The notes under the pieces: model-generated | What the model saw: only the letters and a program-made list of their open reading frames with translations | Told to the model about the DNA's origin: nothing | The model's database searches: none | DNA from: Nitrobacter sp051912485 | GTDB taxonomy: Bacteria; Pseudomonadota; Alphaproteobacteria; Rhizobiales; Xanthobacteraceae | Assembly (NCBI RefSeq): GCF_051912485.1 | Contig: NZ_CP196822.1 | Coordinates: 124,001 to 188,000 of the forward strand | Reading direction: 5' to 3' | Length of the DNA: 64,000 nt | Made by a program: the position numbers and the translations under genes | Shown: one piece after another, positions 41,857 through 51,368 of the stretch | How the letters are laid out: each line of letters begins with the position of its first letter | Position numbering within the stretch: the first letter of the stretch is position 1

Positions 41857-43554
41857 GTGACTTGGGGTCCACCGAGGGGCCGCCGGCAGCGCGCTTCGAC
41901 ATGGCGCGCGGCTCTGGCCTGCCTTGCCCTCATGGCTCCGGGATGCTCGGTCGCGGAGGCGCAAACACTCACCCGCGATCTCATGAACCCGGCTCGTGGC
42001 GGATTTTTTCAGCCGCAGAATTCTGACCTGCGCCGGACCAGTGATACCGGTGGCGATGATGCCGAGTCGACCTCGTCGATAGCAGCCCCGTCGCGCATCG
42101 GCAGAATCCCCACCTACGGCGTGCCCGCGGCAGAAGGTGCCGGCGACACCGGTTATGACTCGCTCAATCGCCGTCGCAAGAAGCCAAAACCCTATCCCGG
42201 CACACGGAAACCGAAACAGCCGCCGGGGCCGGGCAATTTCGTCGCTGTTCCGCCGCCGCCGCCATTGTCAGTCCCGCCCTCATCAACCGCGAACAAGACG
42301 CCAGTCGCACCGGCGATGGCGGGGAGGGTGGAAGGACAGCCCGCGCGCCGCCGCCTAAAGCGCGATGACGATCCGTTCGGCGCCGTGGGCAATTATGTCG
42401 GCAGCTTCCTCGTCAAGTCAGCGGTCGAGCTATGGGGCGGCTACGACACCAATCCCGGCCGGTTCAGCAAGCCGGAGGGCTCGGCGTTCTACATGGTATC
42501 GCCCGAATTTGTCGCCGCATCCAATTGGGAGCGCCACTCTGTCATCGTCGATCTGCGCGGATCGTTCACCGGGTATGGCAGAACATTTCCGCCTAGCGTC
42601 GATAACTCCGGTCAGCCGATCGTGTCGCCCGTACCGACGAACGTGGATCGGCCGGATTTCACCGGCAAGGTCGATGGACGTCTCGACGTGACGCACGATA
42701 CCCGCATCAATTCGGAGCTGCGGTTGCGGATCGGCACCGACAATCCGGGCAGTCCCAATATCCAGGCTGGCCTCGAGAGGTATCCGCTCTATGCGACCAC
42801 CGGCGGGACGGCTGGCATTGAGCACGACTTCAACCGGCTGCAAGTTTCGCTGAACGGGACCGTAGACCGCACGACCTATCAGAACTCGCAATTGACGGAT
42901 GGCACGTCTACCACCAACGACGATCGCAACTTCAACCAGTATGGCGGCGTGGCGCGCGTGAGCTACGATCTGCTGCCCGGCGTCAAGCCGTTCGGTGAGG
43001 TTGAGGCCGACACCCGCGTTCACGACACGCGGCTCGATCGCAGCGGTTTCCAGCGCGATTCCAATGGCGGTTACGCCAAGGTCGGGACCAGCTTTGAGCT
43101 GACGCGTCTGTTGATAGGCGAGGCCTCCATCGGCTATGCGGCGCGGAACTACGTCGATCCACGTCTCAACAATCTGACCGGTCTGCTCACCAGCGCGTCG
43201 CTGGTATGGTCGGCGACGCCGCTGACTACGGCGAAGTTCATCTCGATCACGTCGATCGACGAATCCACGCTGGTCGACGTCTCCGGTGTCTTGACGCGCA
43301 CCTATACCTTCGAGATCGATCACGATTTCCGCCGCTGGCTGACCGCGATCGGCAGGTTCACCTACGGCACGCAGGATTATCAGGGTTCAACCCGCTCCGA
43401 CGAAATCTACTCGCTTTCCGGCGATCTCGTTTACAAGCTGACCCGCGAATTCCAGATCAAGGCGCAGGTGCGCCGCGATATTCTGAGTTCGAACATTCCC
43501 GGCGCAAGTTCGGCGTCGACGGTTGTAATGCTCGGCGTCCGTTTGCAGCGCTAG
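41857..43554 (+). CDS. Outer-membrane beta-barrel protein
   Basis: A 565-residue exported protein starting with GTG. The signal sequence covers about residues 1-36 (CLALMAPGCSVAEA-QT). Next come a low-complexity, Pro-rich basic segment (about 105-170) and, from about 180 to the end, alternating beta strands with aromatic edges typical of a barrel (VELWGGYDTNPGRFSKPEG, LRIGTDNPGS, FRRWLTAIGRFTYGTQDYQ). The last residue pattern VMLGVRLQR fits outer-membrane insertion. It resembles the BBP2-type barrel family. Substrate and role are unknown. Confidence 0.82.
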   Translation: MTWGPPRGRRQRASTWRAALACLALMAPGCSVAEAQTLTRDLMNPARGGFFQPQNSDLRRTSDTGGDDAESTSSIAAPSRIGRIPTYGVPAAEGAGDTGYDSLNRRRKKPKPYPGTRKPKQPPGPGNFVAVPPPPPLSVPPSSTANKTPVAPAMAGRVEGQPARRRLKRDDDPFGAVGNYVGSFLVKSAVELWGGYDTNPGRFSKPEGSAFYMVSPEFVAASNWERHSVIVDLRGSFTGYGRTFPPSVDNSGQPIVSPVPTNVDRPDFTGKVDGRLDVTHDTRINSELRLRIGTDNPGSPNIQAGLERYPLYATTGGTAGIEHDFNRLQVSLNGTVDRTTYQNSQLTDGTSTTNDDRNFNQYGGVARVSYDLLPGVKPFGEVEADTRVHDTRLDRSGFQRDSNGGYAKVGTSFELTRLLIGEASIGYAARNYVDPRLNNLTGLLTSASLVWSATPLTTAKFISITSIDESTLVDVSGVLTRTYTFEIDHDFRRWLTAIGRFTYGTQDYQGSTRSDEIYSLSGDLVYKLTREFQIKAQVRRDILSSNIPGASSASTVVMLGVRLQR

Positions 43555-43556
43555 AT

Positions 43557-43656
43557 TATAGCGTTTTCGAGCGAAGTGGGTACCGGTTCGCGTGAAGAAA
43601 ACGCGTCAAATCAAAATCATAGAGATCGCTTTCATTCCGTCAGAAGCGGAAAGGCT
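43557..43656 (+). repeat. Dispersed palindromic repeat, copy C
   Basis: Full-length copy: TATAGCGTTTTCGAGCGAAG, then GGTACCGGTT, GAAAACGCGTC and AAATCAAAATCATAGAG, followed by a decayed version of the GCTTCTGATT...TCAGAAGC hairpin. It sits between two converging genes, like copy A. Confidence 0.82.
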
Positions 43657-43671
43657 CCGTGTTGGAGTCCG

Positions 43672-45249
43672 TCATGCGAGCCGCGATAACGCCCGGCGAT
43701 GCTCGTGCATCAACAAAAACGCGCGATAGCGTTGGTCGAAGAAATCGCGCGCCGCGGGAGCTGGCTGCACGGTTCGGCCGATGCGGGTCATCGCCGTCGC
43801 GGCCGCCGTAACCGATGGATAAAGCCCGCAGCCGGCGGCGGCGACACATGCGGTTCCCAGCAGCACGCCGTCCGGTTGTTCGGGCAGGGATACCGCGACA
43901 CCGGCGGCGTCGGCGTAGAGCTGGACCAGCAGCGGGCTCGCCGCATGGCCTCCGGTCAACCGGATTTTGTCAATGGCGTAACCAGCGTCGTTGAGGGCAT
44001 CAATGATGTGTCGCGTTCCGAGCGCGATGCCGATCGCAGTCGCGAAATAAAGCCGGGTCAGCGAGTCCGCTGACGCGTCGAGACGCAGCCCGTGGATCAC
44101 GCCGACGGAATCGGGATCGGCGAGTGGCGAACGGTTGCCGTGAAAGTCCGGCAGCACATGCAGGTTCTCGACGAATGCTAAACCGTCGGCGGCCAGTGAT
44201 GCCTCGATCCGGGCCGCCATCACGGCGTGCCGGTCCGCACCAAGCGATTGTCCCTCCGCGTGGAGGTCGAGAATGTGATCGAGCAACGAGCCGGTGGCGG
44301 ACTGGCCGGCCTCGTTCAGCCAGTGGCACGGGAGCATCGCGTTGTAATAGGGACCCCATATGCCGGGAATTTGCCTGGGATCCGGCGAGGCCGCCATGTG
44401 GCACGAGGATGTGCCGGCGATCATGGCGAGCGTCTCGTTGAGGCCGGTTGCGTCGAGGCCGCCGAGCACGCCGATGCCGCCAGCATGCGCGTCAATCACG
44501 CCGACGCCGACAACGCAGTCGCTGGGCAGACCAAGCTGGCTGGCGCTTTCAGTCGTCAGAGTACCAGCGCTTGTTCCGATCGGTTGCGTCGAGGCGGGAA
44601 GCGCTGCCCTGTCCTGCAAATCATCGAGCCCCACCCGCGACAGGAAATCGCTTTGCCAACCCGGCCGCTCGTGGGAGAGATAGGTCCATTTGCACGTCAC
44701 CGTGCAAGTGGAGATCGCGGCGCAGCCCGTCGCCTTCCAAGCTAGGAAGTCGGTGAGGTCGAGCACGAGCCCATAGCGGCGCCACGCATCGGGGCAATGC
44801 CGCTTCAGCCAGAGCAACTTCGGAATTTCCATTTCCGGCGACATCACATTGCCGACGTGATCCAGCACGCGATGGCGGGTGGCGGTGATCTCATCGGCTT
44901 CCGCGGTGGCCCGATGGTCGGCCCACATGATCACGTTCCAGCGATCCTCGCCGGTCACGGAGGCTGTGACCGGGCGACCGGCGCGATCAAGGGTCACGAG
45001 CGAGCAGGTAGCGTCGAAGGCGATACCCTTGACCTCATCGCTAGCGATGTGTCCCGCCGCAACGGCTCCGCGCACCGCTTGGCAGACAGCGGTCCAGATT
45101 TCATCGGAACTGTGCTCGGCATGATCGGTTTGGGGATGGGCGGTCGCGAACGGAGCTGCGGCGCGCGCAAGCAGAACGCCGCGCTCGTCGAACACTCCGG
45201 CACGCGCGCTGCTCGATCCGACATCCACCGCGATCACAAGATCTGGCAT
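43672..45249 (-). CDS. FGGY-family pentulose kinase (ribulokinase-like)
   Basis: Sugar kinase of the FGGY family, 525 residues from the ATG at 45249 (MPDLVIAVDVGSSSARAG). An earlier start would run through repeat copy D. The ATP-phosphate loop is DVGSSSARAGVFD, the catalytic aspartate is in GVGVIDAHAGG, and IAGTSSCHM with KIRLTGGHAASPLLVQLYAD are blocks of the ribulokinase/pentulose branch. D-ribulose is the likeliest substrate. No transporter or dehydrogenase for the pathway lies next to it. Confidence 0.85.
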   Translation of the reverse strand: MPDLVIAVDVGSSSARAGVFDERGVLLARAAAPFATAHPQTDHAEHSSDEIWTAVCQAVRGAVAAGHIASDEVKGIAFDATCSLVTLDRAGRPVTASVTGEDRWNVIMWADHRATAEADEITATRHRVLDHVGNVMSPEMEIPKLLWLKRHCPDAWRRYGLVLDLTDFLAWKATGCAAISTCTVTCKWTYLSHERPGWQSDFLSRVGLDDLQDRAALPASTQPIGTSAGTLTTESASQLGLPSDCVVGVGVIDAHAGGIGVLGGLDATGLNETLAMIAGTSSCHMAASPDPRQIPGIWGPYYNAMLPCHWLNEAGQSATGSLLDHILDLHAEGQSLGADRHAVMAARIEASLAADGLAFVENLHVLPDFHGNRSPLADPDSVGVIHGLRLDASADSLTRLYFATAIGIALGTRHIIDALNDAGYAIDKIRLTGGHAASPLLVQLYADAAGVAVSLPEQPDGVLLGTACVAAAGCGLYPSVTAAATAMTRIGRTVQPAPAARDFFDQRYRAFLLMHEHRRALSRLA

Positions 45250-45318
45250 GCAGTCATCTACCGATGAAACGTGGTTCGGAGCTATTCCGGCGTCGATCGA
45301 ATCCGGCTCCAGCTTCTG

Positions 45319-45372
45319 TTTTGACACGTTTTCTTTGACCGAGCCGGTCTCCACTTGCTCGAAAACGCTATA
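45319..45372 (-). repeat. Dispersed palindromic repeat, copy D
   Basis: Degenerate copy on the minus strand. Read in that direction it starts TATAGCGTTTTCGAGCAAGT, continues GAGACCGGCT and ends AGAAAACGTGTC. It occupies the region upstream of the FGGY kinase start. Confidence 0.75.
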
Positions 45373-45450
45373 ACGGCGTGTGGGGGACAGGCGGCTCCGG
45401 CAGCACAACGCCAGCAGGCCGGCTGCTTGGGGCTTTCCGGAAGGAGAAAT

Positions 45451-46014
45451 CTATTTGATTACTTCGCAGACCGTCAAATGATCAGGTGGGCGAAGGCTGC
45501 CGGCATGGGCCGACACGAGGCTCCACCACGCATCCAGCGATTCCCGGTCGCAGTGCAATTTGACGGTCATCCCGCCGGCGAATTTGATCCAGTCTGCAAA
45601 ATGGTGGCTTGGCACCGCGATCACGACCGGAATATCGGCGCCGAGCGCGCGCTCGATCAGATGGACGAGGCCCTTGCCCTCGCGCTCCTGCCGGCCAAAA
45701 CGGTTGACGATCAGGATGTCCGCACCCTCGTCGAGGATTCTTGCAATCCGTTCACCGGCGCCCGTCAGTTGTCCGAGGTCGAGCCGGCGCCCCGCCGAAT
45801 AGGTGTCCATATTCTGGAACAGCCGAAGTTGTTCGCCGGTAGGGACCAGCGTCGCTGAAAGGCTTGCATCGGGGTGGTGGCGGCTAAGCTGAACGATACC
45901 CACGGCCCGGTGGCCGTTTGCGTTCAGACCGGAGGCGAATTCGCGCAGAACCTCGTCGGGATCCTGGCGCTCATCATAAACCAAAGCGGCAAGGTCGCAT
46001 TGGGCGTCGAACAT
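45451..46014 (-). CDS. DUF2478 protein, probable molybdenum-linked
   Basis: A 187-residue soluble protein from the ATG at 46014 (MFDAQCDLAALVY). Blocks are REFASGLNANGHRAVGIVQLS, AGRRLDLGQLTGAGERIARIL, EGADILIVNRFGRQEREGKGL and IPVVIAVPSHHFADWIKFAGG. This matches DUF2478, whose members look like P-loop NTPases and are often found near molybdenum-uptake genes. Here a ModE-type regulator gene lies about 320 bases upstream on the same strand, with a ModE-box-like site between. Function unknown. Confidence 0.78.
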   Translation of the reverse strand: MFDAQCDLAALVYDERQDPDEVLREFASGLNANGHRAVGIVQLSRHHPDASLSATLVPTGEQLRLFQNMDTYSAGRRLDLGQLTGAGERIARILDEGADILIVNRFGRQEREGKGLVHLIERALGADIPVVIAVPSHHFADWIKFAGGMTVKLHCDRESLDAWWSLVSAHAGSLRPPDHLTVCEVIK

Positions 46015-46032
46015 GATCCGCCTCCTTATCAA

Positions 46033-46333
46033 GGGCGCGGCGGCGCTTGCCGCGATTTTGCGCCCGGTCCGGAACGACCGAAGCCGCGTGTTTGGCTTTT
46101 CTATCCGTGCGGGCCCTTGAACGAGCCTTTGACGCTATAGCCTGATATATATCACGACAGGGAGGGTTAGGCCATAGCGCAGGCGACTGGCCGTGAAGAC
46201 GAGCGAATAAATATCGGGACGCGTCCGGTTGCGCCGCCGGACTGCTCGACATCATGGCGCCTGGATCGACAAATCCTGGCGTTTTTTGCCGAAAAGCGGT
46301 CGCTTCGGTGCCGCGGCTTTGCCGCGTGGCCTG
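46033..46333. promoter_or_regulatory. Upstream region of the DUF2478 gene with a possible ModE box
   Basis: No gene seen in about 300 bases. CGCTATA (46133-46139) and TATATATCACG (46146-46156) form an imperfect palindrome resembling ModE boxes, about 120 bases upstream of the DUF2478 start. The remaining sequence is GC-rich and unremarkable. Confidence 0.45.
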
Positions 46334-46717
46334 CTATCGTTCCGCGTTTCTTTTCGGGTGCCGGATGTCGTTTCGCAGCGCCTCGAGTTCTTTATGAACC
46401 GCGGTTGCGGCGTCGCGCTCGATCTTGCGATAGCGTGCGACCAGGGAGACCCCGAACGGGGTCAGGACCGCGCCGCCGCCATTCTTGCCGCCGGTTTGCC
46501 GCGCGACCGCCGCCTGCCGGCAGATGCGGTTTATTTCATCGACGAGATCCCAGGCGCGCTTGTAGGACATGTCCATGGCACGTCCGGCGGCCGAAATCGA
46601 ACCGCAAGTATGGATGCTCTCGAGCAACTCGATTTTGCCCGGTCCAATACGGCCTTTTGCGTCGAGATCGATTCGCAAGCTCAATGACGGCATTGATTTG
46701 TTGGATGAAGCCTGCAT
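46334..46717 (-). CDS. ModE-type LysR-like DNA-binding protein, HTH domain only
   Basis: A 127-residue winged-helix protein. The block RIGPGKIELLESIHTCGSIS is followed by AGRAMDMSYKRAWDLVDEIN and GGKNGGGAVLTPFG, the signature of the N-terminal domain of ModE. The C-terminal molybdate-binding (Mop/TOBE) domains are absent, so it is of the short type whose molybdate response is uncertain. It may control molybdenum use, which fits NXR and SorA in the same window. An internal ATG at residue 9 is an alternative start. Confidence 0.88.
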   Translation of the reverse strand: MQASSNKSMPSLSLRIDLDAKGRIGPGKIELLESIHTCGSISAAGRAMDMSYKRAWDLVDEINRICRQAAVARQTGGKNGGGAVLTPFGVSLVARYRKIERDAATAVHKELEALRNDIRHPKRNAER

Positions 46718-46827
46718 GTCACGTCCGATGGTGTCTGGAAGCAGGAACTATACATCATTCAATGTCGAACGTCAGCTTTCCAATGATGCTATTCAGCGTA
46801 CTCGCTTTCGAGAAGAGCGGGCGATAC

Positions 46828-49404
46828 TCATCCGCGATCACCTTGCCGTGTTGGAAGCGATTCGTGCGTAAAAGGCTCGGCCGCGCCACCACCCCAGCCA
46901 CCCGGAGAGCGGCGCTTTGATGCACCGGAGCGTTCGGTTCCGGCCAGGTCGCGCACGAGAGCTTCGATGCGATCGAGATCCCGTATATGCAGGTCCCGTT
47001 GAGGGTTTGGAAGGTTGATTCCCTCCTTGCGGAAGCGTTTGAGGATCTCAAGCCTGACCTCATTGGCGGCGCCGGCGTCGATGCCGATATGCGCGACGTG
47101 AAAGAACACCGTGAACTCCAGCGCGTCGGCGCCAAAATTGCCAAGAACGGCAAACGGCTCGGGTGACTTCAGCGCACGTGGATGGTGCGCGACGATATCG
47201 AGCAGGATTTCGATAACCTTGTCCGGGTCGGCATCATAGGAAGTGCCAACCGCCACCGACAGCCGGGCTGAATAGCTGCCGTGCATCCAGTTGACGACCT
47301 GTCCGCTGATCAGGTCTGCGTTCGGCACGATCACCGAGAGGTTGTCGTATGTCGCGATCTCCGTGGCGCGCACATTGATGCGTTTCACGACGCCCATGCG
47401 GGTGCCGACCTCGATGCGGTCTCCGACCTTGATTGGGCGCTCCACGAGGAGAATCAGACCGGAAACGAAGTTGTTGATGATGGATTGCAGTCCGAAGCCG
47501 ATGCCGACCGACAGCGCGCCGGCGACGATGGCGACGTTTTGCAGGTTGAGGCCGACGTACGACAGCGCGACCAGGCTGGCGAGAATGACACCCGCATAAC
47601 CCGCGCCGGTGCCGATCGAACTGCGAACGCCGACATCGAGATTGGTTTCGGGCAGGAAACGCTCCTCAAGCCATCGCTTGAGCGCGCGCGTGGCGACGAC
47701 ACCGATGATGAGAACAGCTACCGCGCCGAGAATCGCGGACGGCGAAATGGTGATGTTGCCGATCTGAAAGCTGAAGAATGCCGAAGACATTGACGTGACA
47801 ACGTCGTCGGAGCGGATCCCCCATGTCGTGAGCACCACGAAGGCCGTCAACCCGATCAGGGACAGTTGGATGAGGCCGCCGAGCACCGCGGCGATCTGCC
47901 GGACCGCGCTGCTCCCGAGACCCGCGGTTTGCCGCAGAAGACGGCCGATCGCGCCATGAAAGGCGAACGTCGTTTTGATGAGAACCGCAGCGAACCGGCT
48001 CAGCAGCACGTAGCTCATCAGCGCGGCGACCAGCACCACCATTTCAATGGTGACAAACCGGGCAAACGCGACATACCCCCCGAGCGGTCCGAGGACGGCG
48101 GCCGTGGCCATCACCCAGCCCACGGGAATCAGCAAGCGCCACGCGGATCTATTCGCGGAAGAAGGTGTGGTGGTTTCGTCGTCAGCTTCGGTGGCAGCCG
48201 CAACGCGAAGCGCGCCCATGAAGAGGAGCGCCTTCGCAATGGCAATCATGCCCTGACTTGCTATCGAAAGTTCGACGGGGGCTGCAATCGCGAGGTTTAT
48301 GGCGTCCACAAACACGCCGAATGCGATGACCATGGCGAGCAGGACCGAGAAGGATATCATCCCGTCGGCCGCGGCATTGTCGAGTTCGATCAGACGCCAG
48401 GTCGGACGACCCGGTGCAAGGACTGCAATCGTCAGGCGGACAAAGAAGAAGGCAAAGGTGATGCCCAGGAACAAGGCACGAACGATGGGATTTACGTCGT
48501 CGGGTAGAACCCCGAGCATCATGAGCGCCTGGTAGAGCACGAGCAGTGCGACGGCCGTGAGCGTGGTGTCGGCAAGGACAATGACGGCGGCGGAACCGGT
48601 CTTCCGCAGCGGGCTGGGATTGGCAATCTCGGGATCGCGTTTTGTCCAGCGTGACCACCAGCGCCGCCCCGGGGACAAAAAGAACCCAAGCACCACGATG
48701 GCTGCGATAACGAAGCCGGATGCGGCGCGAAGCGGCTGTGACGCCAGCACCCGGCCCCATTTGGAGACGAGCTCGACGAAGTGGCCGGCGGCGATCGGAA
48801 CGGCGGTTGCGGCCGTGATCCAGAAAGTGGGATTGACCAGGCTCGCCGAGCGCTGCAGCACGGAATCGTTGAATATCGCGCGCCGTCGATCCGAGATCGC
48901 GTCGATTGTTTGCTGAGCCCGTACGTTGATGAGCTTGGCCTGCTGAATAATGCCCTGACGGGCGGCGGTTTCCGCCACCAGTTTGGCGCGCTCGAGCTTT
49001 ACGTCGTCCGACGGTGGAGCGGTCGCTTCCGGATTTGGCGCGAGTTCGGCGGCCCGCGCGGTCGCCGCTTCGAGCCGAGGCGTCATTCCCGATATCAGGT
49101 CGCGCGCTTCGCTCTGCGTCGCTGCGGCGCGACTCCGGAGACCGTTCAACACGGCATCGTCGATCACGCGGGAGCGCAGCGCCGCCTCGACCTGATCAAG
49201 CGTCTGCTTCCAGCCGTCGAGTTTCGACTGTGCCCGAGGAAACTGCGGCGCCGGTACGGACGGCAGATCTTCAGCCGGGGCGGCCGCCGGGGGCGCGGCG
49301 GCCGGGTTCGCCGGTTTGGCAGTCCCGGGCGCAGGCGTCCCGGCGTGCAACGGCATCCATGATAAAAACACGATGAAGAAAATTGCCGCGCGGATTGTCT
49401 TCAT
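46828..49404 (-). CDS. MscS-family mechanosensitive channel with DUF3772 domain
   Basis: Large mechanosensitive channel of 858 residues. A signal peptide (1-22) and Pro/Ala-rich spacer lead into a periplasmic helical domain (about 55-190, DUF3772-like: KLDGWKQTLDQVEAALRSRV). About ten hydrophobic helices follow, and then the MscS core near residue 620-780: IGFGLQSIINNFVSGLILLVERPIKVGDRIEVG is the conserved pore-to-beta-domain region. The C-terminal tail (about 800-858) is polar. It protects against osmotic downshock by family knowledge; the gating lipid or signal is unknown. Confidence 0.9.
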   Translation of the reverse strand: MKTIRAAIFFIVFLSWMPLHAGTPAPGTAKPANPAAAPPAAAPAEDLPSVPAPQFPRAQSKLDGWKQTLDQVEAALRSRVIDDAVLNGLRSRAAATQSEARDLISGMTPRLEAATARAAELAPNPEATAPPSDDVKLERAKLVAETAARQGIIQQAKLINVRAQQTIDAISDRRRAIFNDSVLQRSASLVNPTFWITAATAVPIAAGHFVELVSKWGRVLASQPLRAASGFVIAAIVVLGFFLSPGRRWWSRWTKRDPEIANPSPLRKTGSAAVIVLADTTLTAVALLVLYQALMMLGVLPDDVNPIVRALFLGITFAFFFVRLTIAVLAPGRPTWRLIELDNAAADGMISFSVLLAMVIAFGVFVDAINLAIAAPVELSIASQGMIAIAKALLFMGALRVAAATEADDETTTPSSANRSAWRLLIPVGWVMATAAVLGPLGGYVAFARFVTIEMVVLVAALMSYVLLSRFAAVLIKTTFAFHGAIGRLLRQTAGLGSSAVRQIAAVLGGLIQLSLIGLTAFVVLTTWGIRSDDVVTSMSSAFFSFQIGNITISPSAILGAVAVLIIGVVATRALKRWLEERFLPETNLDVGVRSSIGTGAGYAGVILASLVALSYVGLNLQNVAIVAGALSVGIGFGLQSIINNFVSGLILLVERPIKVGDRIEVGTRMGVVKRINVRATEIATYDNLSVIVPNADLISGQVVNWMHGSYSARLSVAVGTSYDADPDKVIEILLDIVAHHPRALKSPEPFAVLGNFGADALEFTVFFHVAHIGIDAGAANEVRLEILKRFRKEGINLPNPQRDLHIRDLDRIEALVRDLAGTERSGASKRRSPGGWGGGAAEPFTHESLPTRQGDRG

Positions 49405-49725
49405 GACTCTCTTGCCTACCGAACAGTGCAGGAATTGACGATGCAGCCTTCCAGAACGGAATGGCGGAGCCGGCCGTGACGGTTTCCGCTGCTGCCGGTT
49501 ATGCGATGCGCGTGAGGGCGCGCTGTGATTCTCCGAAATGATAGGCAGAATTCCGCCTATTGTATGCCGCGCGCGGATACCTTATGTCTAAGACATTGAT
49601 ATTATGTGCATATTTATTGATTTTGGCGTCTGAGTGATCCATCTCACAGTGTCCTCGCTGTCGATGATCCAGGGTGCGGCATCGACCACGGCCGCGGAGT
49701 TCACGGCCAGCCTGAGGAGCTTCAG
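49405..49725. promoter_or_regulatory. Divergent promoter region
   Basis: 321 bases between the MscS-type gene and the small exported protein. A near-perfect 20-base palindrome ATAGGCAGAATTCCGCCTAT lies at about 49541-49560, and an AT-rich patch (49590-49625) follows. No gene recognised. Confidence 0.4.
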
Positions 49726-50001
49726 ATGACCGTCGTTTGGATCGAAACCGTCCGTCAGATCGCCGCGACCCTGGCTGTCGCGATCTCCGTCATAGCGTTG
49801 GCCACCCCAAGCTTTGCCTTCACCGCCGAAGCGCAACGGCAGTGCACCGGCGACGCGTTCCGCCTGTGCAGCTCCGAAATTCCGAACATCAGCCGGATTA
49901 CCGCCTGCATGGTCAAGAACCGCTCCAGCCTCAGCTCGGGCTGCCGCGTCGAACTCGACAAGGGTCTGGCTGCGAAATCGCACAGAGTTGCCGAGCAGTA
50001 A
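49726..50001 (+). CDS. Small exported Cys-rich protein, hypothetical
   Basis: A 91-residue secreted protein. The signal peptide ends near AFT (residue 32). The mature part has four cysteines (C40, C48, C61, C73) in the pattern QCTGDAFRLCSSEIPNISRI then ACMVKN and SSGC, which resembles a single Cys-rich GLG1-like repeat and could form two disulfides. Similar small proteins are frequent in Bradyrhizobium relatives. Function unknown. It starts at the ATG at 49726 with GGAG about 14 bases upstream. Confidence 0.75.
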   Translation: MTVVWIETVRQIAATLAVAISVIALATPSFAFTAEAQRQCTGDAFRLCSSEIPNISRITACMVKNRSSLSSGCRVELDKGLAAKSHRVAEQ

Positions 50002-50129
50002 ACGGCCTCTGCCTTGTGCGGATTGCCATCAGTTGGTGATCCTCGTCATACTCGCTTATAATTGGAGAGTGCGAAGGTCGCTGCATTGTCTCGGCAATGC
50101 AGATCAAGCGAATTTCAGGGGATTCTCAA

Positions 50130-51359
50130 ATGGCAGGTATCGGTTCCAGCCCGCCTGCGAATCCGTCGTCAGAACCGGATCCGAACGATAGCGCATATGC
50201 CGCGATGATGGCGGGCGCGCGGGCGCTTGTGCCGGAATTGCGAGACCGGGTTGCCAGAACCGAGGAGTTGCGGCGGTTGCCGCCGGAGACCGAGCAGGAT
50301 TTTCATGCGGCCGGGTTGTTCAGGATCTTGCAGCCGGTGCGGGTCGGTGGCTCGGAATTCGACTATGTCGCTCTCGTCGACTGCGCGGCGGCGATTGCCA
50401 TGGCCGACGCATCCGCGGCCTGGACGTTGGCCAACCTTGCGAGCCATCACTGGATGCTCGGCATGTTCGACAGGCGGGCGCAGGATGTCGTCTGGACCAA
50501 TGCGAACACGTTGATCGCGTCGTCCTTCGTGTTTCCTTCCGGCCGCGCCAGGAAAGTCGAGGGCGGGTACCGGCTGCAAGGCCACTGGCCGTTTTCCTCC
50601 GGGGTGGATTGCTGCTCGTGGAACATGCTCGCGGGGATCGTTTCAACCGACGATGAAGCCGATGGCATCGAGTACAGGATTTTTCTGATTCCCCGTAAAG
50701 ATTACCGGATCATCGACATGTGGAACGCCGCCGGCTTGAAAGGAACAGGCTCGAACGACGTCGCTGTCGACGATGTCTTCGTCGATGACTGGATGACGCT
50801 GGCCGTCGCGGACATCGCCGGCGGTCCGTCGCCCGGAAGCGTTGTGAATCCGAACCCCCTTTATGCGCTGCCGGTATTTGCGCTGTTTCCCTTCGTGCTG
50901 TCAGGTGTGGCGCTCGGTAACGCCCGTGGCTGCCTCGATGACTACATCGAGGTCGCACGCCACCGCGCAACCACCTATGGCCGCGCCAAGCTCGGCGATC
51001 TTCAGTCCACGCAGATCAAGATTGCCGAAGCGTCCGCGAAGATTGACGCCGCGCGCCTCATCATGCGCTCGACCTGCATCAAGGCGATGCGTGATGCGCG
51101 GCGCGGGCTTGTCCCCGACATGGCGGTCAAAACCGCGTGGCGGCGCGATGGCGCCTATGCGGTGAACCTGTGTACCGAGGCGGTGTCGTTGCTGTTTGCA
51201 GCGAGCGGGGCGCGCGGGTTGTTTTCCGGCGCACCGCTCCAGCGGCAGTTCCGTGATGCGAACGCGATCAATTCCCATATTGCGTTCAGCTTCGATGCAG
51301 CGGGCACGGATTACGGCCGGGTCGCGCTCGGTCTGCCGTCTCAAAATCTGACGCTGTGA
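50130..51359 (+). CDS. Flavin-dependent monooxygenase, acyl-CoA dehydrogenase fold (HsaA/HpaH-like)
   Basis: Oxygenase half of a two-component flavin monooxygenase, 409 residues from the ATG at 50130 (CAGGGG upstream). It has the acyl-CoA dehydrogenase fold: N-terminal helices with PPETEQDFHAAGLFRILQP, a middle beta domain with GYRLQGHWPFSSGVDCCSW, and a C-terminal helical bundle ending RDANAINSHIAFSFDAAGT, as in HsaA, HpaH and related hydroxylases. The catalytic base of true acyl-CoA dehydrogenases is not apparent. The flavin reductase follows nine bases later. The substrate is probably aromatic, but unknown. Confidence 0.87.
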   Translation: MAGIGSSPPANPSSEPDPNDSAYAAMMAGARALVPELRDRVARTEELRRLPPETEQDFHAAGLFRILQPVRVGGSEFDYVALVDCAAAIAMADASAAWTLANLASHHWMLGMFDRRAQDVVWTNANTLIASSFVFPSGRARKVEGGYRLQGHWPFSSGVDCCSWNMLAGIVSTDDEADGIEYRIFLIPRKDYRIIDMWNAAGLKGTGSNDVAVDDVFVDDWMTLAVADIAGGPSPGSVVNPNPLYALPVFALFPFVLSGVALGNARGCLDDYIEVARHRATTYGRAKLGDLQSTQIKIAEASAKIDAARLIMRSTCIKAMRDARRGLVPDMAVKTAWRRDGAYAVNLCTEAVSLLFAASGARGLFSGAPLQRQFRDANAINSHIAFSFDAAGTDYGRVALGLPSQNLTL

Positions 51360-51368
51360 GGTTGTCAG

